Part shown: positions 36,453-45,517 of the stretch, piece after piece
How the letters are laid out: each line of letters starts with the position of its first letter
Numbering within the stretch: the first letter of the stretch is position 1
NCBI GenBank assembly: GCA_963814165.1
Contig: CAWFBW010000008.1
Coordinates: forward strand, 372,001 to 436,000
Length of the DNA: 64,000 bases
Source of the DNA: DASRAA01 sp963814165
GTDB taxonomy: Bacteria > Acidobacteriota > Terriglobia > Terriglobales > Acidobacteriaceae
Reading direction: 5' to 3'
The notes under the pieces: generated by a model
What the model was told of the DNA's origin: nothing
The model's input: only the letters and a program-made list of their open reading frames with translations
Database searches by the model: none
Position numbers and translations under genes: made by a program

Positions 36453-37931
36453 CTAGGAATTGGCGGTGCTGGGCTCGTCTTCTTCGGCGTGGAGCAGGCC
36501 GAATTTCTTCAGCTTATAACGCAGTGCATCGCGGCTGATATCGAGCAGGCGGGCGGCGTGGGTCTGGTTGCCGCTGGCCTGCGCCATCGCCATTTCGACC
36601 AGTGCACGCTCGACCTCTTCCAGCGAAGTGCCGCCCTCGGGAATCGTGAGCTTGGGAAGGCTACGTCCGTCGGGCAGTTGCGTTTCGGTGTTGCCACCAT
36701 TGTTTCCGCTGCTGCTGCCCGATGACATTTCAAATGCTGTATAGGCGGCTTGCTGTTGCGCCACGGCGAAGGGCAAGTAGTCGGGACGGAGGACGGTGGC
36801 GTCTTCCAAGATCATGGCGCGCTCGACGGCGTTTTTCAGCTCGCGCACGTTGCCCGGCCAGTCGTACTTCATCAGCAGTTTGCGTGTGTCGTCAGTGATG
36901 CCTTCGACCGACTTGCGAAACTTGCGGTTGTAGCGGTCGATGAAGTACTCCACCAGCGGCAGGATGTCGTCTTTGCGTTCGCGCAGGGGCGGCAGGAAAA
37001 GCGAAATGATCGCAAGGCGGTAGTAAAGGTCCTGGCGGAAGGTGCTTTCCTTCACGGCGCGCTCGAGGTCGCGGTTGGAGGCGGCGATGACGCGAACATC
37101 CACCTGCATGTCGCGCACGCCACCCACGCGGCGAATGACCTGGTCTTCCAGCACGCGGAGCAGTTTGGCCTGAAGGAGTGGCGAGAGTTCGCCGATTTCG
37201 TCGAGAAAGAGCGTGCCGCCGTCTGCCATCTCGAACAGGCCCTTCTTCATGGTCTTGGCGTCAGTAAACGCGCCACGCTCGTGGCCGAAAAGCTCCGCTT
37301 CCATCAGAGTCTCGGGAATGGCTGAGCAATTGATGGCGACGAAGGGTTTGTCCTGGCGGCGGCTCTGGTAGTGAATCGCTTTGGCAATGAGGTCTTTGCC
37401 GGTGCCGCTCTCGCCCTGCACCAGGATGGTGGTTGCTTCGCTGGCCGCGATCTTGTTCACGAAGCCGAGCAGGTCGGCCATTTTGGCTGACACGCCGATG
37501 ACGTTGTGATATCCGGCGCGGCGGCGCACTTCGCCGCGCAGCGATTCAACTTCGGTGCGGAGGCGGGTGGTTTCCAGTGCGTTTTTTACAGCGACTTCGA
37601 GCTCGTCGAAATCGAGCGGCTTGCCGACAAAATCGTAGGCGCCCAGCTTGAGGGCGGTCTTCACGTCCTCCAACTGCGGGTCGGCCGTGATCATGATGAC
37701 GGCGCGCGCGTCACCGGCTTTCTTGATCTGTTCGAGGATGTCAATGCCGCTGGCGTCGGGCAGGCGGACGTCGAGCAGCACGAGGTCAGGAGACTCGTTG
37801 TGCGCTACTTTGAGCGCAGCCGTACCGTTGTCAGCTTCCAGGACGCGAAATCCCCACTCTTCGCACTTCTGGCGGAGCGTCCAACGGACCAGCTTCTCGT
37901 CGTCGACGATGAGAACCTTTTCCGAAGGCAT
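36453..37931 (-). CDS. NtrC-type sigma-54-dependent response regulator
   Basis: The 492-residue protein has a receiver domain (~5-118, acidic pair DDE near the start, phosphorylatable Asp in LLDVRLP). A sigma-54 AAA+ domain follows (~143-370; Walker A GESGTGKD, Walker B GGTLFLDEIG, arginine-finger region VRVIAASNRDLE), then a Fis-type helix-turn-helix (~440-480, NQTHAARLLDISRDALRYKL). The sigma-54 contact loop reads GAFTDA instead of the usual GAFTGA. A low-complexity Ser/Gly linker lies at ~405-420. No sensor kinase gene is adjacent, so the signal is unknown. Confidence 0.94.
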   Translation of the reverse strand: MPSEKVLIVDDEKLVRWTLRQKCEEWGFRVLEADNGTAALKVAHNESPDLVLLDVRLPDASGIDILEQIKKAGDARAVIMITADPQLEDVKTALKLGAYDFVGKPLDFDELEVAVKNALETTRLRTEVESLRGEVRRRAGYHNVIGVSAKMADLLGFVNKIAASEATTILVQGESGTGKDLIAKAIHYQSRRQDKPFVAINCSAIPETLMEAELFGHERGAFTDAKTMKKGLFEMADGGTLFLDEIGELSPLLQAKLLRVLEDQVIRRVGGVRDMQVDVRVIAASNRDLERAVKESTFRQDLYYRLAIISLFLPPLRERKDDILPLVEYFIDRYNRKFRKSVEGITDDTRKLLMKYDWPGNVRELKNAVERAMILEDATVLRPDYLPFAVAQQQAAYTAFEMSSGSSSGNNGGNTETQLPDGRSLPKLTIPEGGTSLEEVERALVEMAMAQASGNQTHAARLLDISRDALRYKLKKFGLLHAEEDEPSTANS

Positions 37932-38185
37932 TGCGTACCACTAGATTACTACGCTGCCGCGCGCGTGTCGGCAGCCGCCACGGCAGCTTTGGGGTCAAAA
38001 GTGACCTATCGGCAACGGCGTGGGCTTCAATAGTGCCTGTCCGGGAATGGACACCCTGTCTGCATTTTGGACGGACTGGGCGGGAGAACAGCAGAAATCG
38101 CCGATCTAGACGCAGATTTCCAGGTCCCGAAGTGGCGAGAAGAGTGCATGGACCTTAGTAGATTTCAGTGCGCAGGAGTACCCAG

Positions 38186-40642
38186 ATGGAATCGATACGG
38201 CAGGATGTCCGGTTCTCAATTCGTCAGTTGATGAAAAACAAGAGCTTCACGCTGACGGCGTTGCTGTCGCTGGCGCTGGGGATTGGCGCGACTACTGCTG
38301 TGTTCAGCGTTGTCTACGGCGTTCTATTGGATCCGTATCCGTACAAAGACGCCAAGCGCATGGTGCATGTTCAGTTGTTGGACAAAGACGGCCGGCCCAT
38401 GAATCTGATATTCAATACCGGCCCGGAACTACTGGAATTGAAGCAGGCCAAGTGTGTGGATGACGTTTTCATGGAACGCGACAGCACCGTGCCCATGACG
38501 GGAGACCAGATTCCCGTCTCCGTGCATTTGGGTGAATATACCTCCAATGTGTTCGAGTACATGGGAGTGCCGCCTCTGCTGGGGCGGCAATTTACGCCCG
38601 CGGACGTCACCGACGGAAAGGCCTCGCCGGTGGCGGTGCTGAGTTACCTGTTCTGGAAGAAGCAATTTAACGCCAGTCACGACGTCCTGGGGAAGTCGAT
38701 TGAGATTGACCACAAGCTCTATACCGTCATTGGCGTTGCACATCCGCGGTTTACGTGGGGAGACTCCGACATTTATGTACCGTTCACTCCGAATGCAGAC
38801 CCGAAGGACTATCGCAACAGCTTCGTTAAACTGAAGCCGGGCTACTCCCTGGAGGCGGCGCGTGCTGAATTGGAGCCGCTGGTCCTGCGGTGGCATGAGC
38901 GCGATCCGCAAGGAACTCCGCCGGTCACGCACATCAAGGTCGTGACCCTGAACGAGCAGGTGCTGGGACAATTCTCCGGCACGCTGATGTTGCTGTTTGG
39001 CGCGGTGACGTTGCTGCTGGTGATTGGGTGCGCCAACGTTTCCATCCTGATGCTGGCGCGGGGAACAGCGCGCATGCACGAGCTGGCTCTGCGCTCGTCG
39101 ATGGGAGCCTCGCGCGGGCGCATCATGCGGCAAATGCTGACGGAGTCAGTGTTGCTGTCGCTGGTGGGCGCGGCAATCGGAGTGCTTCTGGCCTTTGGCG
39201 CGGTGAAGTGGATTGCGGCAGCGTTGCCGTACTACTCATTCCCGCATGAAGCGGCGATCAGCGTCAGCATGCCCGTGTTGCTGTTCTCGGTATTCGTAGC
39301 GGTGCTGACTGGAGTCCTGTTTGGAATCTCACCGGCCTTGCAACTTTCGCGGCCAAACCTGAGCGAGCTGATTCAGGCTGGTTCGGGAAGACACTCGGGA
39401 GGCGGGGCCGGACGCAGAACTCACCGATTGCTGATCGCCGGGCAGGTGGCACTAACGATGGTGCTACTCACGATTGCCGGAGCGGCTACGCGGGCATTCC
39501 TGAACGCCTACCGGCTGCCCCTGGGTTTCGATGTCGATCGCGTCAGCGTCTTGAACCTTTCCTTCCCGAAGAAGTCTTATTTGAACTGGACGGAGCGCAC
39601 CAACAAGTACGACGCCATTGTGCAAGCCGTGGCATCGGCGCCCGGAGTGGAAAAGGTGAGCGTATCGACCACCTGGCTTCCGCCCACGCAAGCATTCGAC
39701 GCGCCGATAGAGATTGAAGGGAAGCAGGATTTGAAGGGGATCCAGTCGCAGATGGTGCTGGCCAGCCCGGAGATTTTTGCAACCCTCGGGATTCCGCTGC
39801 TGGAAGGACGCAACATTACCCAGTCGGAACTAATGCGGGGAGCGCACGTCGCCGTGGTGAACCAGGCGTTCGTACGCAAGTACCTGGACGGCACCGACCC
39901 GATTGGCCGCCACATAAAGAGCGCCGCCTTGAAGTTCGATCGGCCGGAGTTTGTGTTCGGCGAAAACAACGACGACTGGTTCGAGATTGTGGGTGTGGCG
40001 GCTGATGCCCGCAATAATGCAGGGTTCCGCAACGGCGAAGTCAACTCGAAGGACGCGCCCGTTGAACCTGCGTTCTACCTGCCGCATACAGTGGTGATGA
40101 CTCCCTTCGTGAGTTTGCTGGTGCGAACCAAGGGGGATGCGGGCAGCGCGATCCGTTCGGCCCAGCAGCGGCTGCGGGAGCTCGATCCTGAACTCTCCAT
40201 GGTGGAGACGCATCCGCTCACCTGGTACATGGAAACCATGATCTGGGGGCAGCAGCGATTCATCGCGGCGCTGTTTGGGATCTTCTCGCTGCTCGGACTC
40301 GTGTTGGCGGCGACCGGACTCTACAGCGTAGTTTCCTTCTCGGTCAGCCAAAGGTACCAGGAAGTCGGGATCCGCATGGCGCTGGGCGCGCAGAGGGTCA
40401 ACATCCTGGCGCTGGTGCTTAAGTCGGTGGCGGTCACCGTCGGCATCGGCATCGCCGTCGGCCTGGCGATCAGCATTGGTCTCAACCGGCTGGTGGCGTT
40501 TCTGGTCCAGAGCAGCTCGCGCGATCCGCTACTGCTTCTCATAGTGGTTGTTGTACTGGCGGTGATTGCGCTGTTCGCCTGTATCTGGCCGGCGCGGCGG
40601 GCGGCCACGCTGGACCCCATGAAGGCGCTGCGGACGGAGTAG
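38186..40642 (+). CDS. FtsX/MacB-like permease (acidobacterial duplicated orphan permease type)
   Basis: The ~818-residue membrane protein starts with the short ADOP leader (MESIRQDVRFSIRQLMKNKS), then one helix. A MacB-type periplasmic domain follows, then three helices (~275-400), a second periplasmic domain and three more helices near the C-terminus. It ends PARRAATLDPMKALRTE, typical for FtsX-type permeases. No ATPase gene is adjacent, as usual for this lineage-expanded family. ATG 38186 follows GCAGGAG. The substrate and coupling are unknown. It is a useful taxonomic marker for Acidobacteriota. Confidence 0.92.
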   Translation: MESIRQDVRFSIRQLMKNKSFTLTALLSLALGIGATTAVFSVVYGVLLDPYPYKDAKRMVHVQLLDKDGRPMNLIFNTGPELLELKQAKCVDDVFMERDSTVPMTGDQIPVSVHLGEYTSNVFEYMGVPPLLGRQFTPADVTDGKASPVAVLSYLFWKKQFNASHDVLGKSIEIDHKLYTVIGVAHPRFTWGDSDIYVPFTPNADPKDYRNSFVKLKPGYSLEAARAELEPLVLRWHERDPQGTPPVTHIKVVTLNEQVLGQFSGTLMLLFGAVTLLLVIGCANVSILMLARGTARMHELALRSSMGASRGRIMRQMLTESVLLSLVGAAIGVLLAFGAVKWIAAALPYYSFPHEAAISVSMPVLLFSVFVAVLTGVLFGISPALQLSRPNLSELIQAGSGRHSGGGAGRRTHRLLIAGQVALTMVLLTIAGAATRAFLNAYRLPLGFDVDRVSVLNLSFPKKSYLNWTERTNKYDAIVQAVASAPGVEKVSVSTTWLPPTQAFDAPIEIEGKQDLKGIQSQMVLASPEIFATLGIPLLEGRNITQSELMRGAHVAVVNQAFVRKYLDGTDPIGRHIKSAALKFDRPEFVFGENNDDWFEIVGVAADARNNAGFRNGEVNSKDAPVEPAFYLPHTVVMTPFVSLLVRTKGDAGSAIRSAQQRLRELDPELSMVETHPLTWYMETMIWGQQRFIAALFGIFSLLGLVLAATGLYSVVSFSVSQRYQEVGIRMALGAQRVNILALVLKSVAVTVGIGIAVGLAISIGLNRLVAFLVQSSSRDPLLLLIVVVVLAVIALFACIWPARRAATLDPMKALRTE

Positions 40643-40852
40643 CGACGGCACTACTGCGGTCACCTCGATGACACCAGGCGGACGGCGGTATCCAACTTTT
40701 AATGTAATTCGTCACAGTTTCGTAGTGCGTGTCCTTATCGCACCACGAAGCTGATGTAAAATTGCGAATCAGTGGTTTTGCCTACCACCGCACTGCTTCT
40801 TCTGCCTGGGCCCCTCGTCGTAAGTCCAAACTCATAATTCGAAGGAGACACC

Positions 40853-41338
40853 ATGAGCACGACAGTTTCGCCGATTCCCAAGGGCTATCACAGCATCACA
40901 CCGCATATCGTGGTCAGCGACGCGAAGAAGGCTGCCGAGTTTTACAAAAACGCTTTCGGTGCAGAGATTCGTGGCATGGCCACAGGTCCGGACGGCAAAA
41001 TCATGCACGCCGAAGTCAAGATTGGCGACTCGATTCTTATGTTGAACGACGAATTTCCGGAATGGCACGTACTCTCGCCGACGTCAACCAAGGCTGACAC
41101 ATGCGTAACCCTTCACTTGTATGTGGACGATGTGGACAAGGTTTTCGCAACAGCGCAGGCCGCGGGTGCGGAAGTCACGATGCCGCTGCAAGACCAGTTC
41201 TGGGGCGACCGTTACGGCAAGCTGAAAGACCCATTCGGCCACTCCTGGGCAATCGCGACCCACATCAAGGACCAGAGCCCCGAAGAGATGAAGGCGGCAA
41301 TGGACGAAGCGATGGCTAAGATGCCGACCCACGCATAG
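40853..41338 (+). CDS. VOC-family (PhnB/glyoxalase-like) protein
   Basis: The 161-residue protein has a vicinal-oxygen-chelate fold. Segments include YHSITPHIVVSDAKKAAEFY, AEVKIGDSILMLNDEFPEW, VTLHLYVDDVDKVFATAQAAG, and the C-terminal WGDRYGKLKDPFGHSWAIATH. This is the PhnB/YdhR-like subgroup seen with unknown small-molecule substrates. AAGGAGA precedes ATG 40853. It stands alone. Confidence 0.9.
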   Translation: MSTTVSPIPKGYHSITPHIVVSDAKKAAEFYKNAFGAEIRGMATGPDGKIMHAEVKIGDSILMLNDEFPEWHVLSPTSTKADTCVTLHLYVDDVDKVFATAQAAGAEVTMPLQDQFWGDRYGKLKDPFGHSWAIATHIKDQSPEEMKAAMDEAMAKMPTHA

Positions 41339-41448
41339 CTTCGCTACCGTGGGCCAGCGCTCTTAAAAACCCGGGACATGCTCTGCGCGGGCATGGTCCC
41401 GGGGCGAGCAATTGCGAAGGTCGGATCCCGCCAGGCGGGATCCGAATC

Positions 41449-42153
41449 TCACGAAGCTGAGCCTTTTGTAGCGCCGGCTCCGTGCATTTTCGCGCGCTCA
41501 ATCAACATCTGTACCTGATCTTTCTGGTCATAGTTGGGATTGGTCTTCAGCAACTGTTCCCAGACTGTGACTGCGCCTTTGGGATCTTTCTTGCCCTGCC
41601 ACATCACGATGCCGAGGTTGAACATCGTGCCCGGATGATTCGGACGAATGGCGAGCGACTTGTTGAAGTCGTCAATGGCCTTGTCGGCGTCGCCGGTGTA
41701 CCAGTAGGCGGTTCCCAGGTCGGTGATGACGTCAGGATTCCTGGGGTCGATCTGCAATGCTTTGGTGTAGTACTCGATGGCCTGTGGGTAGGCCTGACCG
41801 TCGTAGTAGATATTTCCCAACTGCCGCAGCGTGTCGGCATCGTTGGGATTGGTTTTCAGTTTGGCGAGCAGGGGTTGGGCGGCTTGCGCCAGCATCTCAG
41901 GAGAAGCTCCCCCTTGTTGCTGCGTTCCGATGCCGGGCAGTTGGCCTGCGGCCATTCCAGCCTCGCCACCGGGTGCGGCTGCCGGCGCTGACTGGGTCAC
42001 TTCCGGGTTTGCGGTGGCCGCGGGCGCCGAGCCGCGGGCAAAATACCCTACGGCTATGCCTATGACAAGCGTGATGATCGCCAGCGTGTAGGCTTGCACG
42101 CTGGTGAACCCTAACGCTGAATTGTTTTTTCCTTCTTGCGCAGACTGAGACAT
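41449..42153 (-). CDS. Membrane-anchored TPR protein
   Basis: The 234-residue protein has an N-terminal membrane helix (~19-39, AYTLAIITLVIGIAVGYFA), an Ala/Gly/Pro-rich linker (~42-85), and about three to four TPR units (~88-220; ALQIDPRNPDVITDLGTAYW, SLAIRPNHPGTMFNLGIVMW). It resembles the C-terminal half of the cytochrome c biogenesis protein CcmI/NrfG, but no other ccm gene is nearby. It lies 29 bp downstream of hemA on the same strand, and the two c-type cytochromes lie upstream of hemA, so a haem-related role is possible but unproven. Confidence 0.82.
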   Translation of the reverse strand: MSQSAQEGKNNSALGFTSVQAYTLAIITLVIGIAVGYFARGSAPAATANPEVTQSAPAAAPGGEAGMAAGQLPGIGTQQQGGASPEMLAQAAQPLLAKLKTNPNDADTLRQLGNIYYDGQAYPQAIEYYTKALQIDPRNPDVITDLGTAYWYTGDADKAIDDFNKSLAIRPNHPGTMFNLGIVMWQGKKDPKGAVTVWEQLLKTNPNYDQKDQVQMLIERAKMHGAGATKGSAS

Positions 42154-42182
42154 TTACTACTCCTTCTTGTGTTTCTTTACAG

Positions 42183-43538
42183 TCAATTGTCCTGCACGGC
42201 TTCTACGGCCGCATCTGAATTCTCCAGGTGGAACAGGCGATGCACCGCGACGGTGAGCATGTCCTGCCCGGTGCGGTCCGGCAACTCGCGCAGTTCCCGG
42301 GCCAGTGAGCCTGCGATCCTCTGGGTGATATGCGACGCCAGAGTCGTCAGGACCTGGTCCTGGTCTTCTGTGAATGGTCCGAACTCCTTACGGAGATACT
42401 CTACTTCCTGATGGCAAAGTTCTTCCAGCCGCTGCCGCAGCGCAACCATTGTGGGGACCAAACGTTCGGCAAGCAACCGGCGACGGAAGCCGCCGACCTC
42501 ATCGGCGACGATCTTGTTCGCCGAGTCCGCAGAGTGTTTGTGGTCCCGGGCATCTCTGCGAATCACCTCTTCCAGGCTGTCGAGATTGAACAGGTAAACG
42601 CCATCGATCTCTCCTACGCGGGGATCGATGTTTCGCGGTACGGCAATGTCAATCATCACCATCGGCTTGTGCTGGCGTGCCTTGGCGACTTGTCGCGCGT
42701 CTTCCAGGCTGATGAGGCTGTGCGGACAAGACGTGGAACACATGACGATGTCGGCCGACTTAAGGTGCAGGAGGCGATCATCGCACGACACGGCCTCGGC
42801 ACCCAGTTTGGCGGCAAATCCCTGCGCCTTGACCGGGGTGCGATTCATGATTTTCAGGCGGTTGGCGCCCGCATTCCCGAGGCGTTTGGCGGCCAGTTCA
42901 CTCATGCGGCCCGCGCCGATTAGCAGCACTTCGCGGCCCGAAAGGTCGCCGAGAACACCCATGGCCAGTTCCACCGCCGCATACGGGAACGTGATGGTGG
43001 CGTCCTCGAGAGCGGTATCGGTCCTGACACGGGCAGACACCGCCAATGCTTTCTGGATGGCCGCGTCGAGGAAGCGTCCGGTCGCCCCGGCTTTGCGGGC
43101 CTGTTCCCATGCTTCGCGCAATTGAGCGGCGACTTCCGGTTCACCCAGCACAACAGAGTCGAGCCCCGCTGCCACCTGGAACAGGTGCGTGAAGGCGACG
43201 TCGTCCATCAGACGGTAGAAATGGGACCAGTCGCAAAGCTTGAGCTGGTAATCATGCGTCAGAAACCGCAGCACCGAGTTGGCTGCGGCGGGTACGTCAT
43301 TCGACCAGAGAATGAATTCGGTGCGATTACAGGTGGCGAGCACTACGACTTCTTCGATGCCTTCCGAGCGCAACAGACGGTGCAGGGCCTCATAGCGAGC
43401 GGGCTCGGCAATCCAGAACTGTTCCCGGACCGCGACAGGAGAGGTTCGATAGTTCAAGCCGATGATTGCCAGCGTCGGTTCCAAAGCGCGCCCCTCCCAT
43501 ATTGGGTAATACGGGTACAAGAGCATTGCACTTGCCAA
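42183..43538 (-). CDS. hemA: Glutamyl-tRNA reductase
   Basis: HemA reduces glutamyl-tRNA to glutamate-1-semialdehyde, the first step of haem synthesis by the C5 route. The product is ~430-450 residues. It has IIGLNYRTSPVAVRE, the catalytic Cys in VVLATCNRTEF, LFQVAAGLDSVVLGEPEV, the nucleotide-binding motif LIGAGRMSELAAKRL and VMIDIAVPRNIDP. The first ~18 residues before EPTLAIIG do not look like the family, so the true start may be a few codons downstream of 43538. It is transcribed divergently from the cytochrome genes. Confidence 0.94.
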   Translation of the reverse strand: MASAMLLYPYYPIWEGRALEPTLAIIGLNYRTSPVAVREQFWIAEPARYEALHRLLRSEGIEEVVVLATCNRTEFILWSNDVPAAANSVLRFLTHDYQLKLCDWSHFYRLMDDVAFTHLFQVAAGLDSVVLGEPEVAAQLREAWEQARKAGATGRFLDAAIQKALAVSARVRTDTALEDATITFPYAAVELAMGVLGDLSGREVLLIGAGRMSELAAKRLGNAGANRLKIMNRTPVKAQGFAAKLGAEAVSCDDRLLHLKSADIVMCSTSCPHSLISLEDARQVAKARQHKPMVMIDIAVPRNIDPRVGEIDGVYLFNLDSLEEVIRRDARDHKHSADSANKIVADEVGGFRRRLLAERLVPTMVALRQRLEELCHQEVEYLRKEFGPFTEDQDQVLTTLASHITQRIAGSLARELRELPDRTGQDMLTVAVHRLFHLENSDAAVEAVQDN

Positions 43539-43793
43539 ACTCCCCCGGGTGCCAGGTTTGTCGGTAGGTAGTTCAAAAATCTGTGGTTAATGTGGAATAT
43601 GGCGTCTGCTTAACAATTCGTAACAATGTGTTTTTGCGGCATTTAGCGCGGCTAGCGGGTTTTTCCCCACCACCTAGTGGCAACGGGTAGTAGCTAATTT
43701 GGGCTGCCCGGGATTAAAGTATGGCCGAGTTGCAAAACAAGTCCCCGCCGCCTGCCTACGGTTGGCGCGGCTGTTAGCGGAGAGGAAAATCAG

Positions 43794-44114
43794 ATGACGA
43801 CATTCAAATCACAGGTTGCGATGGGACTGGTGTTGCTGCTGGCGGTCCCGACGCTCGTAGCCGCCCAAGACAGTCCTGCCGACGTCTTCAAGGCGAAATG
43901 CGCGATGTGCCACGGCCCCGAAGGAAATGCCAGCACCTCGATGGCGAAGAATATGGGCCTAAAGCCGCTTACCAACCCGGAAGTGAAGAAAATGTCGGAT
44001 GCAGACCTCACTGCCGTGATCACCAACGGGAAAGGCAAGATGCCGGCGATGAAAGGCAAGCTGACGGACGACCAGATTGCTTCTCTGGCCAAGTACATCC
44101 ATTCGCTGAAATAG
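43794..44114 (+). CDS. Small c-type cytochrome
   Basis: The 106-residue exported protein has a signal peptide (~1-24, ending LVAAQ), one haem-binding CAMCH motif (~36-40), and a likely Met ligand in GKGKMPAMKGKL. It ends ASLAKYIHSLK, typical for class I cytochrome c. It probably carries electrons in the periplasm. A ribosome site (GGAGAGGAAAA) precedes ATG 43794. It is a paralogue of the next gene. Confidence 0.9.
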   Translation: MTTFKSQVAMGLVLLLAVPTLVAAQDSPADVFKAKCAMCHGPEGNASTSMAKNMGLKPLTNPEVKKMSDADLTAVITNGKGKMPAMKGKLTDDQIASLAKYIHSLK

Positions 44115-44347
44115 CGGCCATAAAGCGCGAAACCAACATGGCGGCAGCCCGGTTAGCTGTCGTCATAGTTGACCACTCCTGTTCGCCAGAACCGGGCGCT
44201 AGAGTCCACGAGTCGGCACCGATTGCCGAAATGGGCTCCTGCTCTCTGGCGCCAACAAAACCTGTGGCATGAATTGGGGTTCGAGTAGTAGATTACTCAG
44301 GAACTTTGACGAGTGCCCGCGCACACGCTGCGGGGAAGGAGAGGGGA

Positions 44348-44659
44348 ATGAAAGTCTTACATCGAGTTGCTATCTTCGGGTTGGCGGTGGCCTTGGCGAC
44401 GCCAACAATCGTCTCGGCCCAAGCGAAAGGCCAGGACACTTACAAGGCGAAATGCGCCATGTGCCACGGCGCCGACGGTAGCGGCAACAAGGCCATGGGA
44501 ACCATGCCGCTGGGCGGCGCCGATGTTCAAGGAATGAGCGATGCGCAGCTGAATGCGGCCATCACGAACGGCAAGGGGAAAATGCCGGCCTACAAGGGCA
44601 AGCTGACCGACGCGCAGATCGGCGACCTGGTGTCATACATTCGCTCGCTGAAGAAGTAA
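44348..44659 (+). CDS. Small c-type cytochrome, paralogue
   Basis: The 103-residue protein has a signal peptide (MKVLHRVAIFGLAVALATP), a CAMCH haem site and GKGKMPAYKGKL with the presumed axial Met. It ends VSYIRSLKK. The first gene and this one share most of the segment from KAKCAMCHG to the end, so they arose by duplication. ATG 44348 follows GGAGAGGGGA. A strong terminator follows, so the pair is a separate unit from the molybdenum-enzyme operon. Confidence 0.9.
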   Translation: MKVLHRVAIFGLAVALATPTIVSAQAKGQDTYKAKCAMCHGADGSGNKAMGTMPLGGADVQGMSDAQLNAAITNGKGKMPAYKGKLTDAQIGDLVSYIRSLKK

Positions 44660-44683
44660 GCGACAGCAATAACCCGCAACGCA

Positions 44684-44721
44684 AAGCGACGGCTCGAAGT
44701 TTTTTCGAGCCGTCGCTTTTG
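44684..44721 (+). terminator. Strong Rho-independent terminator
   Basis: The stem AGCGACGGCTCGAA pairs with TTCGAGCCGTCGCT and is followed by TTTTGTCTTTTTT. It ends the cytochrome transcript. Confidence 0.93.
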
Positions 44722-44893
44722 TCTTTTTTGTGGCATTTGCTTTTGTCGTCGAACGATTTCGCGGAGTTATACTCGCGCTTATCACCACTTGGGTCCGAGC
44801 GGAATCGCCGGTTGGTGCCGCCCGAGAATCTAACTCCAACTCCTTCGGCCGCAGGTGGCCGGAGCCTTCGCTGATTTTCTTGCTGGAGGCAGA

Positions 44894-45517
44894 ATGAAAA
44901 ACGACGACGCGCACAAGCCCGAATCGAACTCGGGAGTCTCGCGGCGCGACTTCATGAAAATCTCGGCAGTGACCGCGGCTGTCCCGCTTGTCATGGGGAC
45001 GAACGTGGTCGAGGCCGCAGGCGAAGAAGTCGCCGTGCATGGGCCGGGCAAGGTCCCGGTTACGCTTAACGTCAACGGCAAGAAGCTGAGCGCTGAACTA
45101 GAGCCGCGCGTAACTCTGCTGGACGCGTTGCGCGGGCCGTTCGACATCACCGGCGCCAAGCGGGTGTGCGATCGCGGTACCTGCGGAGCCTGCACCGTGC
45201 TGCTCGACGGCAAACCGGTGTATGCCTGCTCCGTGTTGGCGATTGACGCGCAGGGCGCAAAGATCATGACCATCGAGGCGCTGGCCGAAGACGGCAAGTT
45301 GAGTCCGGTGATGGCGGCCTTTGTTGCGCACGATGCGCAGCAGTGCGGATTCTGCACCCCAGGATTCGTAGTGGCCACAACCCACTTTCTCCAGAAGAAT
45401 CCGAAGCCGAGCGCTGAAGATATGCGCCGCGGCCTGAGCGGGAACTATTGCCGCTGCGGTACTTATGACGGGATTCGCGCCGTGGCACTGGCGCAGTCGG
45501 GAGGGAAACAGTCATGA
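44894..45517 (+). CDS. Molybdenum hydroxylase, 2Fe-2S subunit (Tat-exported)
   Basis: The 207-residue protein is the iron-sulfur subunit of a xanthine dehydrogenase/aldehyde oxidase-family enzyme. A Tat signal (SRRDFMKISAVTAAVPLVMG) points to periplasmic location, as in PaoABC/YagTSR. The plant-type cluster motif reads VCDRGTCGACTV with a fourth Cys in YACS. The second cluster motifs are QCGFCTPG and NYCRCGTY. ATG 44894 follows GGAGG. The stop overlaps the start of the large subunit (ATGA). Confidence 0.93.
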   Translation: MKNDDAHKPESNSGVSRRDFMKISAVTAAVPLVMGTNVVEAAGEEVAVHGPGKVPVTLNVNGKKLSAELEPRVTLLDALRGPFDITGAKRVCDRGTCGACTVLLDGKPVYACSVLAIDAQGAKIMTIEALAEDGKLSPVMAAFVAHDAQQCGFCTPGFVVATTHFLQKNPKPSAEDMRRGLSGNYCRCGTYDGIRAVALAQSGGKQS

